DNA from: Jimgerdemannia flammicorona | Lineage: Eukaryota; Mucoromycota; Endogonomycetes; Endogonales; Endogonaceae | Reading direction: 5' to 3' | Assembly: GCA_003990745.1 (NCBI GenBank) | Contig: RBNI01002575.1 | Span: 1 to 18,090 of the forward strand | Length of the DNA: 18,090 nucleotides | Notes under the pieces: model-generated | What the model saw: the letters and a program-made list of their open reading frames with translations, nothing else | The model's database searches: none | What the model was told of the DNA's origin: nothing | Translations under genes and position numbers: made by a program | In this document: positions 9,235 to 18,024 of the stretch, piece after piece | How positions within the stretch are numbered: the first letter of the stretch is position 1 | How the letters are laid out: each line of letters begins with the position of its first letter

Positions 9235-10230
9235 ATGGCACTTCTTTCTTGAGAAGAATCCAGATTAGGGCAGTGATTTGAGCAAAGTTCTTGATAAACC
9301 TTCTATAATAGGATACTAGCATCAGAAATGATAGTGTCTCCTTTGGGGTCTTGGGTACTGGTCAATTGTTGATCTTCTTGGTTTTCTTTGGGTCTGCATG
9401 GGTTCCTTCTTTTTGAGACTATGAATCCAAGGAATTCAAGTTTCTGTTTCCTGAAGTAGCATTTCTTTGTGTTTAGTCTCAAGTGGTTTTTGCAGGTAAG
9501 CTTGAAGAATTCCTCTAGGTAGTGCAGGTATTCTTCGAAATTTGTTGAATAGATGTTGGAATCATCCATATATATAATCAGACAGTAGTGAATCAAAAGA
9601 GCATAGACTAAATTCATCATTCTCTGGAAGGTGGGGAGTGCATTGCAAAGTCCAAAGGGCATTTGGAGATACTCAAACAGTTTTTCTAGAGTAAGGAAGA
9701 CTGTCTTTTGAATGTCCTTGGGGTCCATGGGGATCTCATGGAATCCTGTGAAGAGGTCCATACTGCTGAAGTATCTGGCATCTTTTAACTAATCCAGAAG
9801 GTCATCGATTCTGGGCAAAGGATAGGCATCCTTTTCGGTGACTGAATGGAGTTTTCTGTAATCCACACAGAGTCTCTATCCTCCTTTCTTTGGTACAATA
9901 AGTATAGAACTGACCCAGGGGCTGGTAGAAGGTCGGATAACTCCATTGTCTAAGAGTTCTTGAATGTGCTCCTTTTCGAATATTTTCAAGTGATGGGGTA
10001 TTCTATAGGGTTTCTGCTGGATGGGTGTTGCATTTCCTGTATTTATGCTGTAGTGGTATGATGGATTGTATGGCAGGTTGCCATAATCAGTAGTAAAGAT
10101 ATCTTGATATTTGTTGAGTAATTCTACTAGTTGTTGCTATTGTTGAGGTGTCAATTCTTCTCCAATATTGGTGGAAGGCTTCACTGTCTCCTGGGTCGCA
10201 GAGGGGCCTTTCCTTTCTTCTGGGACCTTT
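9235..10230 (-). pseudogene. Reverse transcriptase of nested Ty3/Gypsy element
   Basis: In element order the domain shows NKYQDIFTTDYGNLPY, then HYSINTGNATPIQQKPYR (the usual H.I.TG...PI.Q.PYR) and LLDNGVIRPSTSPWVSS. RLCVDYRKL, KDAYPLPRIDDLL and MDLFTGFHEIPMDP follow. The catalytic box is IYMDDSNIYS (YMDD at 9561-9572), so both Asp residues of the active site are intact. A one-base frameshift near 9412, beside a run of five T, moves the connection segment (PKETLSFLMLVSYYRRFIKN) into another frame. Stops within the fingers (for example in KKGG-RLCVDY) would prevent translation. An intact 152-codon piece remains at 9303-9761. Confidence 0.95.
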
Positions 10231-10590
10231 TGCTGTTTCCCAATAGGTTTAGTTCATAAACTCCCCTATGAGTTTAGTTGAGAAAAGGCACCAGATGTCC
10301 TATATGGTTCCTTTCAGCAAGATGATGGTCTCCCAACTTTGGTTGGTCCCTTGGGAGTGTACTGGGTTCATCTTGTCAGGGAATGTGTGTCCTTCTATGT
10401 CCAGGTGTAGGATATCTTCCTTGGATTCAAAGAAGAGGTTTCTGGGGGTCGGGTGGTGCAAAGATTTCGAAGGTAGTTTGTTCTCTGGGCTCCAGGATAA
10501 GATTCTTGTGCAGTCTGACTGGTTGCCAGTACACTTGCTGGGGACATTCCTCTTGAGGTAGTTGACTTGAAGGAGATATACCTCCTTTCT
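10231..10590 (-). pseudogene. Linker between dUTPase and reverse transcriptase
   Basis: About 120 codons join the dUTPase to the RT. Two overlapping frames are open here and I cannot tell with certainty which was used. One continues directly from the dUTPase (ILHLDIEGHTFPDKMNPV), the other joins the RT frame (PETSSLNPRK). A frame change must lie in this stretch, probably near 10240-10300. No domain was recognised. Confidence 0.5.
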
Positions 10591-10990
10591 GTCTGAACTT
10601 CCAAATCCCTTCGCTTGTCTTATTCCTTCAGTTAGTTCAGAGACTTCCTGTAACTGTGGGGTTTTGACCTTCATGAAGACTGCTTGGGCAATCTTCTGTC
10701 CTCTAATGATTCAGTGCTATTCTGCACTACTGTTGTGTAGGATAACCTTGATTTTGCCTATATATCCAGGGTCAATAGTTCCTCCTTCTACAGTTATCTC
10801 TTGTCTGGCAAGTCTGGACCTTGAGGTCAGTTGAATATAAGCTCCTTGGGGTGGCTGCATAGCTAATCCAGTCTGACCATGAAGGTTTTTCCAGGCTTGA
10901 TAGATTCATCCTCCAGGCTGTGAACATCATATCCCATATCTTCTAGGTGGGCTTTGGTCAGGGGTTTGGCCTTTGGGTGCAGCAGGGCAT
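10591..10990 (-). pseudogene. dut: dUTPase domain within Pol of nested element
   Basis: All five trimeric-dUTPase motifs are recognisable in order. Motif 1 is GYDVHSLEDESIKPG (GYDV-HS at 10917-10934). QTGLAMQPPQGAYIQL leads to motif 2, SRSRLARQ (10801-10824). Motif 3 is GTIDPGYIGKIKVIL (10756-10782) with the catalytic Asp kept. Motif 4 is GQKIAQ (10684-10701) and motif 5 is KGFGSS (10594-10611), the Phe/Gly/Ser region that closes over the nucleotide. The enzyme hydrolyses dUTP to dUMP and limits uracil in newly made DNA. Motif 1 lies in a different frame from motifs 2-5, so an indel sits near 10870-10885. Two stops fall between motifs 3 and 4. Motif 2 has Arg where Gly is common. The position between protease and RT matches non-primate lentivirus and betaretrovirus logic but is unusual for Ty3/Gypsy. 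Confidence 0.88.
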
Positions 10991-12386
10991 ACTGGGCAAT
11001 ATCCTTGCTGAGTTTGGGCTTTCCTAGAGCTGAAGCTCCACTAGCAGAGAGCCTCCAAGCTCTGAGGTTGAGGTGTGGCCATCTGGCTCCAGTAGTCTCA
11101 GAGGTAATTAATTTTCCTTCTTCCTGTAGGATCTATGGCTTCCATGAAGTTGGCAGCATCTTCTGCCCATCCCTGGCAGATAGCATGTCTGATGAGAGCT
11201 AGGATATCTTCTCCCAAATTGTAGATCTTGAGGATTCTTCTTCCTGTCTTCTTGGTCTGGCTTTTTTGAATCTGGCTTTTTTGGATCTGACTTCAGTTAT
11301 CCTTTCTTCAAAGTATGCACTGCAACATCATGACTGAGGTGAATCTTCTGATGTCTGCAGTCTCGGCAGTCAGGGTGTCTCTTATGGTTGCAATATCCCA
11401 TTTTTTGAAAATGATATTCCTGGCTATTTATCTCTTGTTGTCTTAGAAATCGGTACCCATCTTGATCATAGGTTGGGGGAAGGATAGACAAGGGGTATAT
11501 TTCTGTTTGGGTGAAGAAGCTTTGTCCCCTAAATCGACTTTGTAACCTTATGGTGACTTCTTGAAAGGTGGTGGACTGTGCAAGAGTAGTTGGGAGTTCT
11601 GGTCTCTGGGGTCTCTGTCTTTCTTATTGGTCCAACAGATGACACTGGTAGCAGTAGTCTTGGGGAGAGTGGAAGACCATTTGGTGTGAACACCTTCCTA
11701 GCCGAAAAGCTTTCTCTTGGTGGATTTCTTTCTTGGAAATAGTGGTGATTGTACTGGGTCCTTCTTCTATATTCCAAGGGTCATTGTCTTCAGGTGGTGT
11801 CTAGCGAGGGTCATCCCAGGGAATGAGTTTGGGGATCTCTTCTTCATTGGGTGCTTCTTGTTCAGGAACTTCTTGGTCAGAAGTTTCTTCTTCCTCAGAT
11901 GATTCTTGACCCCAAATCACTTATACTTCTGTAGCTTCGGTTGCAGGTATTTCTGGAACATGTCTGCATTTCTTCTTCTTTTTTTCTGCACTCTGGGCAG
12001 GCTGTGCCAGGCGATTTCCTTGTTCCCATAATCTTGGAGGAGTGCTCAGGACACCTGTGTCTCTTGAGGCATATAGGGCATCCTTTGATTTCTCCTGCAA
12101 TGGCTCCGATGGTGATAGGGATAGTATTCTTGGCCCACAGATTGTCTTCTGGTCTGTCATCCACCAGGTTTATTTAGGGATTGAGTCTGGGATCATTTCC
12201 ATCTTCAGATTCTTCTTCCTCTTCTGTAGTAGACTCTTCACTGCTGGCATATTCTTCTTGAATAGTGACCTTCTTCTTCTTCTTTAATTGCTCATAGCTA
12301 GTCACCTTAACTCTATACTTCTTGCCTCGGTAGTCAAACTTGAGTACTTGTTGGCCAATATCAACAACTGCATTCATTTCCTTCAT
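10991..12386 (-). pseudogene. Long Cys/His-cluster region between protease and dUTPase, function unknown
   Basis: About 450 codons separate the retropepsin from the dUTPase. After MKEMNAVVDIGQQVLKFDY and an acidic stretch come four clusters with zinc-ligand spacing. They are GCPICLKRHRCPEH (12042-12080; CX2CX5CX2H), ACPEC followed by a basic run and further Cys (near 11988-11999), CSHQMVFH with YCYQCH (11639-11692), and YCNHKRHPDCRDCRH (11339-11395). A further stretch near 11230-11060, LGEDILALIRHAICQGWAED, looks helical. The frame changes at a run of seven T (11979-11985) and again near 11290 and 11050. Ends are approximate. I recognise no family. Zinc binding is an inference from spacing only. 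Confidence 0.6.
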
Positions 12387-12660
12387 CAGTTGGTGCCAAG
12401 AATCATATCATAGGTGACAGCTTCAGTGACAATAGCTTTGGAGATAGAGAACTGAATGTGTCTGAGGGAGATAGTGATATTTCATACTTCTCCAAGGGGT
12501 TGAATTCGGGCTCAATCTGCTACTATGATGCTGAGGTTGGATGGTCCATCAATGGGCCATTGGAGGGTGTCCAAGAATCATTTGGCAATGACACAGACAG
12601 CTACTCCTGTGTCTATAAGAATTTTTGCTTTTTGTCCTCCAATATCTCCATGTAAATAAG
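12387..12660 (-). pseudogene. Retropepsin (aspartic protease) of nested element
   Basis: AKILIDTGVAVCVIAK carries the retropepsin Asp-Thr-Gly (12605-12613). Downstream RIQPLGEV, with a preceding AD, resembles the flap region, and VTYDMILGTN (12389-12403) is the ILGxx hydrophobic motif near the end of the fold. The domain is in the same frame as Gag, which suggests a Gag-protease fusion. Stops occur at several codons. A one-base frame change directly after ILGTN puts the following segment into another frame. In an active element this enzyme would cut the polyprotein. Confidence 0.88.
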
Positions 12661-14696
12661 TGCTGACATGTCTTTCAGCTGCTTGGACAGGGATGGAAGC
12701 TGGTTCTTGCTGTGGGATTGGAACTCGGCCAGTGCTAGACCTGGTAGTTCTTAGCAATTTGTTTCAGACTTCAGCCAGTATCAGTTGCAAGAACTGCAGG
12801 AGAGGGACTTCCATTTTAGCTTCTTGAATCTTCTGCCAGACTTCATTGTAAATGTCTCTTGGTATGGTCTTCAGAGTGTACTTCTTCTTAGGCTTCAGGG
12901 GTATAGGTTCCCATTCCTCTTGTTCCATTTCTTCATCTTATGGTGGCAGCTCATTTGTTTTGGGCACAAATGGTGAGGGAGTTTGGGGAGGTGTTTCTAC
13001 CTGTTCTTCCTCATGCTCTTCATCTTCTTCCTGGATCATTCTTCTGCTGACTTTTCTGGATGGCCTTCCTACAGGTCTCTTCCTTTTCTCTGCTGGGTAA
13101 ACTGTTTTTTGAGTGCTAACCTTGGTAGAGTACAAGTCTAGGTCACTGTAGTCTTCACTGTTGCTTGCTTTCTCGAAATCTTTGACAGGATGGGCTTTAG
13201 TCTTCTTGTACTGAGTGTCATTCCTTCAGTTCAGTGGTTCTGAGTCCCTTTGGTCACTTCTTTTGTTGTCACATTCAGTGGCATAGTGTCCAAATTGTCC
13301 ACAGTGGAAGCATTAGACTTGGGCTCTGTCTCAGGCAGGGTACCTTCTTTCTTCTTGCTGGTAATTCCTGTTATCTCTTGATGGATAACCTTGGCTCCTC
13401 TGTGATGGGTATGCTCTGTTGTCCTGGTAGCTCCAATTTTCATGTGTGGTGAGTTTTTCAATCTGCCCAACCAATCAGTCCAACTTTGAGCTAAGTTCTT
13501 GGATTTCACTTCTGTCCTTCTTTCCTTCTTTAGCTGGCCTTCTTTCTTCAGATCTTTCTTATCCTTGAAGGAGTCCTTGTAGGGCTTTGACCAGAATGTC
13601 TTCTTTATCTTCTTTCTTATCATGATCACTCCAGGTAGTTCCTTGTCTGACATCAAAGTATCCTTGGGCTGCATCTACTTGTTCCTCAGACCTTCTGATG
13701 CCTAGGGTGCAGACATGCTGAGCAATATTTGGGGGAATTCCATTCATGAATATCATTGGACCTATGCTGTCTTGGTTGGTGGCATTGAACCCAGCAGAAT
13801 GCATTCTCTTCTGGATTCTTGTGAAGAATGCTCTGGGTGATTCTCCAAGATTCATCTTCATTCCCATGATGGATTCCTGAGCCTTGTGGCAGGTTTCATT
13901 TCCTGCATATTTTTCAATGAGCCAGTGGACTATGGCCTCATATTCTAGCTCATCAGATATTGCTACTTATATCTGTCTTGCTAGTTCTGAGTCTCGGTTA
14001 GTTGCTATTCAATAGAAAATTCCTCTGGCTGGTTCTCTGAGCTGAGCTTTGTAGATGGCGATTTTTCTTTCATATGAGAGATTCCTCAAGGCTGCAATTC
14101 CTTCAATTCCATCAAGGAATTCTCTGGGGTCTTCCTCTGGGTATCCTGCAAAGGTTGGCAATGAAGTGGCCATTTCTTCATCACTTTCTTCTAATTCTGG
14201 TTCAGGTTCGGATTCGGATTCTGATTCACTTTCTGAGCTGACACTGGAGATGGGGGTGTTTGGGTATCTTGAGGATGGTGTTCTGGTCCTTGGATAGAGT
14301 GGAGTAGGCCTAGGTATTCTTGTAGGAGCTACTTCCAGTTCTGTAAGGGGTTGTGGTAGGGGTTCTATTGGTGAGATTGGTGGGACCAGTGTGGGGTGTC
14401 TGGCTGTAAAGTGTTGGGTTCATGTGATAAGATCTTCTAGTTCTTGTGCAAGTTCTCCAAAATCTCTAACAGGGCTGTCTGTATTGTCTAGTTGATCTGA
14501 TTGGAGATTTCGGACTGTACTGCCTTCTGGTTCTGGTTGGGATCCTTCTGATATTGGGTAATTGGCAAGTCTTGAAGTAATTACTTCTCTTCCTGTTCAG
14601 ATGCTGGTAATAACTGGTTCTCCTGTAGTAGCAGAGATTGGTGTTGGGTCAAATGTATCCAGTTTGACTATGGGTTCTTGTGAGCTGAAAAGTCAT
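12661..14696 (-). pseudogene. Gag polyprotein of nested element (capsid, CCHC nucleocapsid, acidic linker)
   Basis: One minus-strand frame runs from the primer-binding side to the protease. A Pro/Thr-rich N-terminus is followed by a Ser-Glu repeat (near 14185-14240; SESESESESEPEPEL) and the capsid core, beginning MATSLPTFAGYPEEDPREFL (first codon ends at 14173). The conserved ESPRAFFTRIQKRM segment follows, then the CCHC knuckle and a basic/acidic linker (EEDEEHEEEQ). Stops stand where Gln or Trp codons are expected. The likely start ATG at 14694-14696 is one base out of frame with the rest, overlapping an in-frame TGA at 14693-14695, so either an indel follows the start or the start is elsewhere. 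An uninterrupted piece survives at 13559-13867. Confidence 0.88.
13271..13312 (-). other. CCHC zinc knuckle of Gag nucleocapsid
   Basis: CFHCGQFGHYATEC gives C-X2-C-X4-H-X4-C, the retroviral-type zinc knuckle that binds element RNA. All four ligands are intact. It lies between the capsid and the acidic linker before the protease. Confidence 0.95.
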
Positions 14697-14714
14697 GTTG
14701 ATTTTGAAATCTTT

Positions 14715-14729
14715 CCAGTTGAGCCCCCA
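14715..14729 (-). promoter_or_regulatory. Primer-binding site, probably tRNA-Pro
   Basis: Two bases inside the 5' LTR the minus strand reads TGGGGGCTCAACTGG. Its complement ends ...GAGCCCCCA, that is an acceptor stem, a discriminator C and the CCA tail. This fits eukaryotic tRNA-Pro, whose 3' end is typically CGAGCCC plus CCA. The T in place of the C of CG may be a deamination. The host tRNA is not in the window, so the identity is inferred. Confidence 0.7.
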
Positions 14730-14790
14730 AATGTAACATGCCTGGCTCAATGGAGGCAAATTACAAGGTTGGGGATTGATGTAGTTTGGC

Positions 14791-14801
14791 TTGAGCCCCC
14801 A
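14791..14801. repeat. Second copy of primer-binding-site core inside the LTR
   Basis: TTGAGCCCCCA occurs here, in the other LTR at 5966-5976, and in the primer-binding site at 14719-14729. It is unmutated in both LTRs although neighbouring bases differ. Confidence 0.6.
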
Positions 14802-15713
14802 GTTACTTTGTCAAAAAGCAACAAAATGTTTTAAGATTCCTGAGGTCCTTGATGTTTAGTGGTATAATAGTCAAGATCTGGATACTGCAAGTGATTTCCT
14901 TATTGGGATGGTTCTCTGGGTGTAGCAGTAATTTGAGTGTGAACAGGTTTCCTTCTTAAGTGGTGGTCAATTTGTGTGTAGTGTGAACAGGTTCCTTATT
15001 CAGGTCGACTGGGAATTCATGTGTAGCGCAATGAGTTCCTTATTCAGGTCAACTGAGAATGCTACGATTTTGTGTAGCATGACGATCTCTGAGTGTGATG
15101 GTCTAGCAATTTAATGGTTCTCCTTCTTGGGTAGTGGGCAATCTTTGTGTAGCATGGCAGGTTCCTTATTCAGGTCAACTGGGAATTGTACTGACAGTGG
15201 ATGACTTGATAACTCAGGCTCACTGGGAATAACAGATAACTCAGTGGATAACTCGGATATTGCGAATCAGGCTCTTTTGGGAATAATACTCAGGTGGTGT
15301 GAATTCTTCTGAATCAGCAGCTTCAACTGGGAATACGAATAACTTGAAAACAGTAAATGACATAAATTCTTCCTGAATTGGCAGCTCTCTGGGAAATAAC
15401 TCAGATTCTTGACAAGTTGTATCAAAGACTGGCTTCATTTGCATAGAGTTACGTCATTAGACTGGCTCTACTGCGAAGTTGCATCAATAGACTGGCTTGT
15501 GGCAAGAATAGGCTGACTTCTGGGAATGCAGTGAATAACTCAAAAGGCAGCGAAGTTCTTCCTTGAACTTTGGTGGCAAATCTTCAGACTTATCTGGCAA
15601 GCGAACCAAAAATGTAACAAACTCTTCTTTATATTAGAAAGTGGACCGGAGTAGAAAAGGGACCAATGCTCAATCTTTAGAGGCTTCTTTGGTGATTGTA
15701 TTTTGGACTGAGG

Positions 15714-15719
15714 TTTATT
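15714..15719 (-). promoter_or_regulatory. AATAAA-type polyadenylation signal in LTR
   Basis: The minus strand reads AATAAA 20 bases downstream of the TATA box. The same signal is kept in the other LTR at 6879-6884. Its proximity to the promoter would require termination to be suppressed at the 5' end, as in other retroelements, or it may be chance. Confidence 0.35.
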
Positions 15720-15739
15720 CACTCTTGTCTCTGTAGTAA

Positions 15740-15745
15740 TTTATA
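15740..15745 (-). promoter_or_regulatory. TATA box of nested element LTR
   Basis: The minus strand reads TTGTATAAATTACTAC. The same TATAAA stands at 6905-6910 in the other LTR. It is the best TATA candidate seen in the LTR and would place transcription start near 15710-15715. Confidence 0.45.
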
Positions 15746-15806
15746 CAAGTTGATTGCTATCCAGTTACCATGTGGCTAACTATAGATTTGCTATTTATGG
15801 CAAGTT

Positions 15807-15863
15807 GTACAGGTCTAGTACAAGTGTGCAGGTCTGGTACAGGTGTACAGGTCCTGCACAGAT
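15807..15863. repeat. 19-bp minisatellite in 5' LTR, three units
   Basis: Three tandem units of the type GTRCAGGTCTGGTACAGGT occur here. The partner LTR has two. Confidence 0.8.
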
Positions 15864-15936
15864 ATATCTTATCTGGTTGTCTAGCTATTTATACAGTTTC
15901 CACAGCAATGGTTGCTGGTTACTATGCTGGGTGTTT

Positions 15937-16056
15937 ATGTCATCTGGCTAATTGTTCATGTCATCTGGCTAATTGTTCATGTCATCTGGCTAATTGTTCA
16001 TGTTATCTGGCTAATTATTCATGTCATCTGGCTAATTGTTCATGTCATCTGGCTAA
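15937..16056. repeat. 21-bp minisatellite in 5' LTR, five full units and one partial
   Basis: Units begin ATGTCATCTGGCTAATTG and end TTC, at 15937, 15958, 15979, 16000 and 16021, followed by a 15-bp partial unit. The fourth unit has two transitions. The array lies in U3 upstream of the TATA box. The other LTR has only one full unit. Confidence 0.93.
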
Positions 16057-16091
16057 GATATAATTCAGGTGGTATGTCCTGATTTGTCACA

Positions 16092-16095
16092 CTAT
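16092..16095. repeat. Target-site duplication (right) of nested element
   Basis: CTAT here matches CTAT at 5903-5906 on the other side of the element. Confidence 0.8.
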
Positions 16096-16199
16096 TAAGA
16101 GAATATAATTATACAGTATAAGGAGATATAAATTATGGAAGCTTGAGAGTTCAAGTGAATAGGATGTTTCTGAGATAAATCACCTATTCAAAAGAAAGT
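16092..16199 (+). other. Older Ty3/Gypsy element resumes: 3' internal tail and polypurine tract
   Basis: Composition and decay match 5471-5906, which this should join once the nested element is removed. It ends with the purine-rich AAAAGAAAG (16191-16199), a plausible polypurine tract directly before the candidate LTR. Confidence 0.5.
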
Positions 16200-16641
16200 T
16201 GTGACAGTTAATCTGAATTAGTAATATGAATTAGAGGAATAGATATTTGATCACAGTATTTGAATCTAATTCTCAAATATAGTATAGCCTTATAAATAGT
16301 AGTCATATTTAATATATAGAAACTTTAACAGATGTTAAAGTATTTGCAGATATTAAAGTATTCACAGATATTAAAGAATGACTTATAGAAAACATAGTTA
16401 TAACTTAGCTACATTATAGCTAGAAAACTTGTATAAATATCCCCAGTATTTAAAGTAAATAAATCTCAGATTGAAATAGTTCAAAGCAAAAGAAAGTCAG
16501 AGAACTAGTAAGCCTATAGATAGATATACTTTGAACTTGTCCATCTCTATATCCTGAAGACTCTGCAGAGTTAAAAAAGATCAAGTTTTTAAGATATAGA
16601 AATTCAATATACTCACTCAGTTACATATCTGCTATATTACA
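16200..16641 (+). repeat. Candidate 3' LTR of older Ty3/Gypsy element
   Basis: It starts TGTGACAG just after a purine tract and ends CTATATTACA, so the ends are TG...CA with a related inverted motif (TGTGACA against TGTAATA). Inside are a TATA-like GTATAAATATCC (16431-16442) and three tandem 18-bp units starting CAGATATTAAAGTATT (16329-16376). The matching 5' LTR was not found in the window, so the ends are unproven. Confidence 0.45.
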
Positions 16642-18024
16642 GTATCTAGTATCTATCTCTAAATAATATATTTACTTAAAAAAAAAACTTAGACTCTATT
16701 ATATTATATTATTTAAGATCTTAAAAAAGTATAGATCTACTATATATAAGTTAGACTTTTTGGTAACTTTAAAAGAATTACTCTAGTATTTTATATATTT
16801 TAACCTCAATTATATATTATGAATATCTTTAATAAAGAAGTATATTATCTTTAGGCTTAATTTTTACTATTTAAAAACTTGAGTATAATTTAGATTATAA
16901 GAACTAATAATTTAAATAATTATAAAAATATTAATAAATCTCCACTATACTACTATTTTTTAATATAAAAATATTCAATAACTCAGATTTAAATAAAGTT
17001 TAACAATTTTTAAAAAGGATTGAATATTTTTAATTCTTTCATTAATAGTAAAAATTAAAGAAATACTATAAGATAGAATAAATCTTCTACTAATAGATTA
17101 TCCTCAGTAAGACTACATAAGTAACTATTCTGTCTTTTTATTAACAACTATATTAATATTATTTGAAAAGGACTATATATCTCTTTTTATACTAAACTAT
17201 ATATTTTTAAATATTTTTAAAAAGTATCTTTTGAAAATATTACTAATCTAACTAATAAATACTAAAGTAATATTATATTTTAAGCTATCTAGTATATCAT
17301 ACTTCTATTTGATAAGTATCTGAAGTTTAGTAATATAGAAATGAAGAATTTAGCTATTAATATTAATTAATAGTTCTCAATATTTATATTTAATAAGTAT
17401 TTAGTAATAAAATATATTAGTTATATCTAAGTTATTATAATAATTAACTAAATTATCTATAAGATATCTATTTTTTAAGTAGCTTAAGATTTATCTAATT
17501 TAGAAATATCTTAAGATTTAAACCTTTTAAAATAATATTTAGAGTAATTAAATAAATTTTTATAAAATAAAGATTTTTAAACTATAAATAATTACAAAAA
17601 ATATATATTTAATAACAGAATAATTAATTATTTATTATATATTAGAGTATATATAGTTTTTGAATTTAATCTAATTCAATTTGATTTAATTGAATTAAAA
17701 ATCTAATTTAATTTAATTTAAATCAAATTAAATATCTAATTTAATTCAAACTTAATTCAAATTGGAAAATTTCCAATTCAATTTAATTTGAATTGATTTG
17801 ATTTATTTAAGAGCATTAATTATAACAAAAAATTCTAATATAATTAAGATAATTAAATTTAGATATATTTTGTTTAATTTATTATAATTAAAATTAAACT
17901 TTTATTTTTAAAATATACTTTAATTTAATTTTAATTTTATTTTAATTTATTTAAGATTACTTAATAACAAAGAAAATTGTAATATATTATAATATTTTTA
18001 ATATAATATTTAAATATTTTTACT

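Larger units (their letters stand above)
5907..16091 (-). mobile_element. Nested Ty3/Gypsy LTR retrotransposon with dUTPase, full length but inactivated
   Basis: The element is flanked by two LTRs and a short target duplication. On the minus strand it encodes Gag with a CCHC knuckle, a retropepsin, a long Cys/His-rich region, a dUTPase, RT, RNase H and integrase, in that order. Its base composition is clearly less AT-rich than the flanks. Coding is broken by stops, mostly where Gln, Trp or Arg are expected, and by at least five frame changes (near 12386, 11980, 10878, 9412 and 8770). It lies inside the older plus-strand element, so it inserted later. At 10.2 kb it is long for a fungal Ty3/Gypsy element. 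Confidence 0.93.
14732..16091 (-). repeat. 5' LTR of nested element (1,360 bp)
   Basis: This is the promoter-bearing copy in element orientation. It runs from 16091 down to 14732 with ends TGTGACA...TGTTACA on the minus strand. It exceeds its partner by 113 bp. That net difference equals four extra 21-bp units (84), one extra 19-bp unit (19) and a 10-bp insertion (near 15643-15652, including GTGGACCGGA). Two one-base gaps cancel. The TATA box lies about 350 bp into the LTR, so R plus U5 are close to 1 kb. Confidence 0.95.

Noticed and set aside
11717..13100. Several plus-strand hydrophobic open frames opposite Gag and the Cys/His region
   Set aside because: They are antisense to acidic and Lys/Glu-rich coding (GAA, AAG read as TTC, CTT), which yields Phe/Leu/Ser-rich shadows.
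13231..13674. Minus-strand open frame of 147 codons
   Set aside because: It overlaps the Gag capsid-to-CCHC region in another frame; Gag is supported by the zinc knuckle and the capsid motifs.
7953..14700. A variant genetic code with TAG/TAA read as Gln
   Set aside because: Stops also include TGA at Trp and Arg sites, catalytic residues changed by G-to-A, and frameshifts are present; mutation of a dead element explains all of these.
15937..16056. CRISPR array suggested by regular 21-bp repeats
   Set aside because: Units are contiguous without spacers, lie in an LTR, and the partner LTR has fewer of them; a minisatellite.
15770..16063. Plus-strand open frame with repeated CHLAN units
   Set aside because: It is only the translation of the 21-bp minisatellite (a multiple of three), not a protein.
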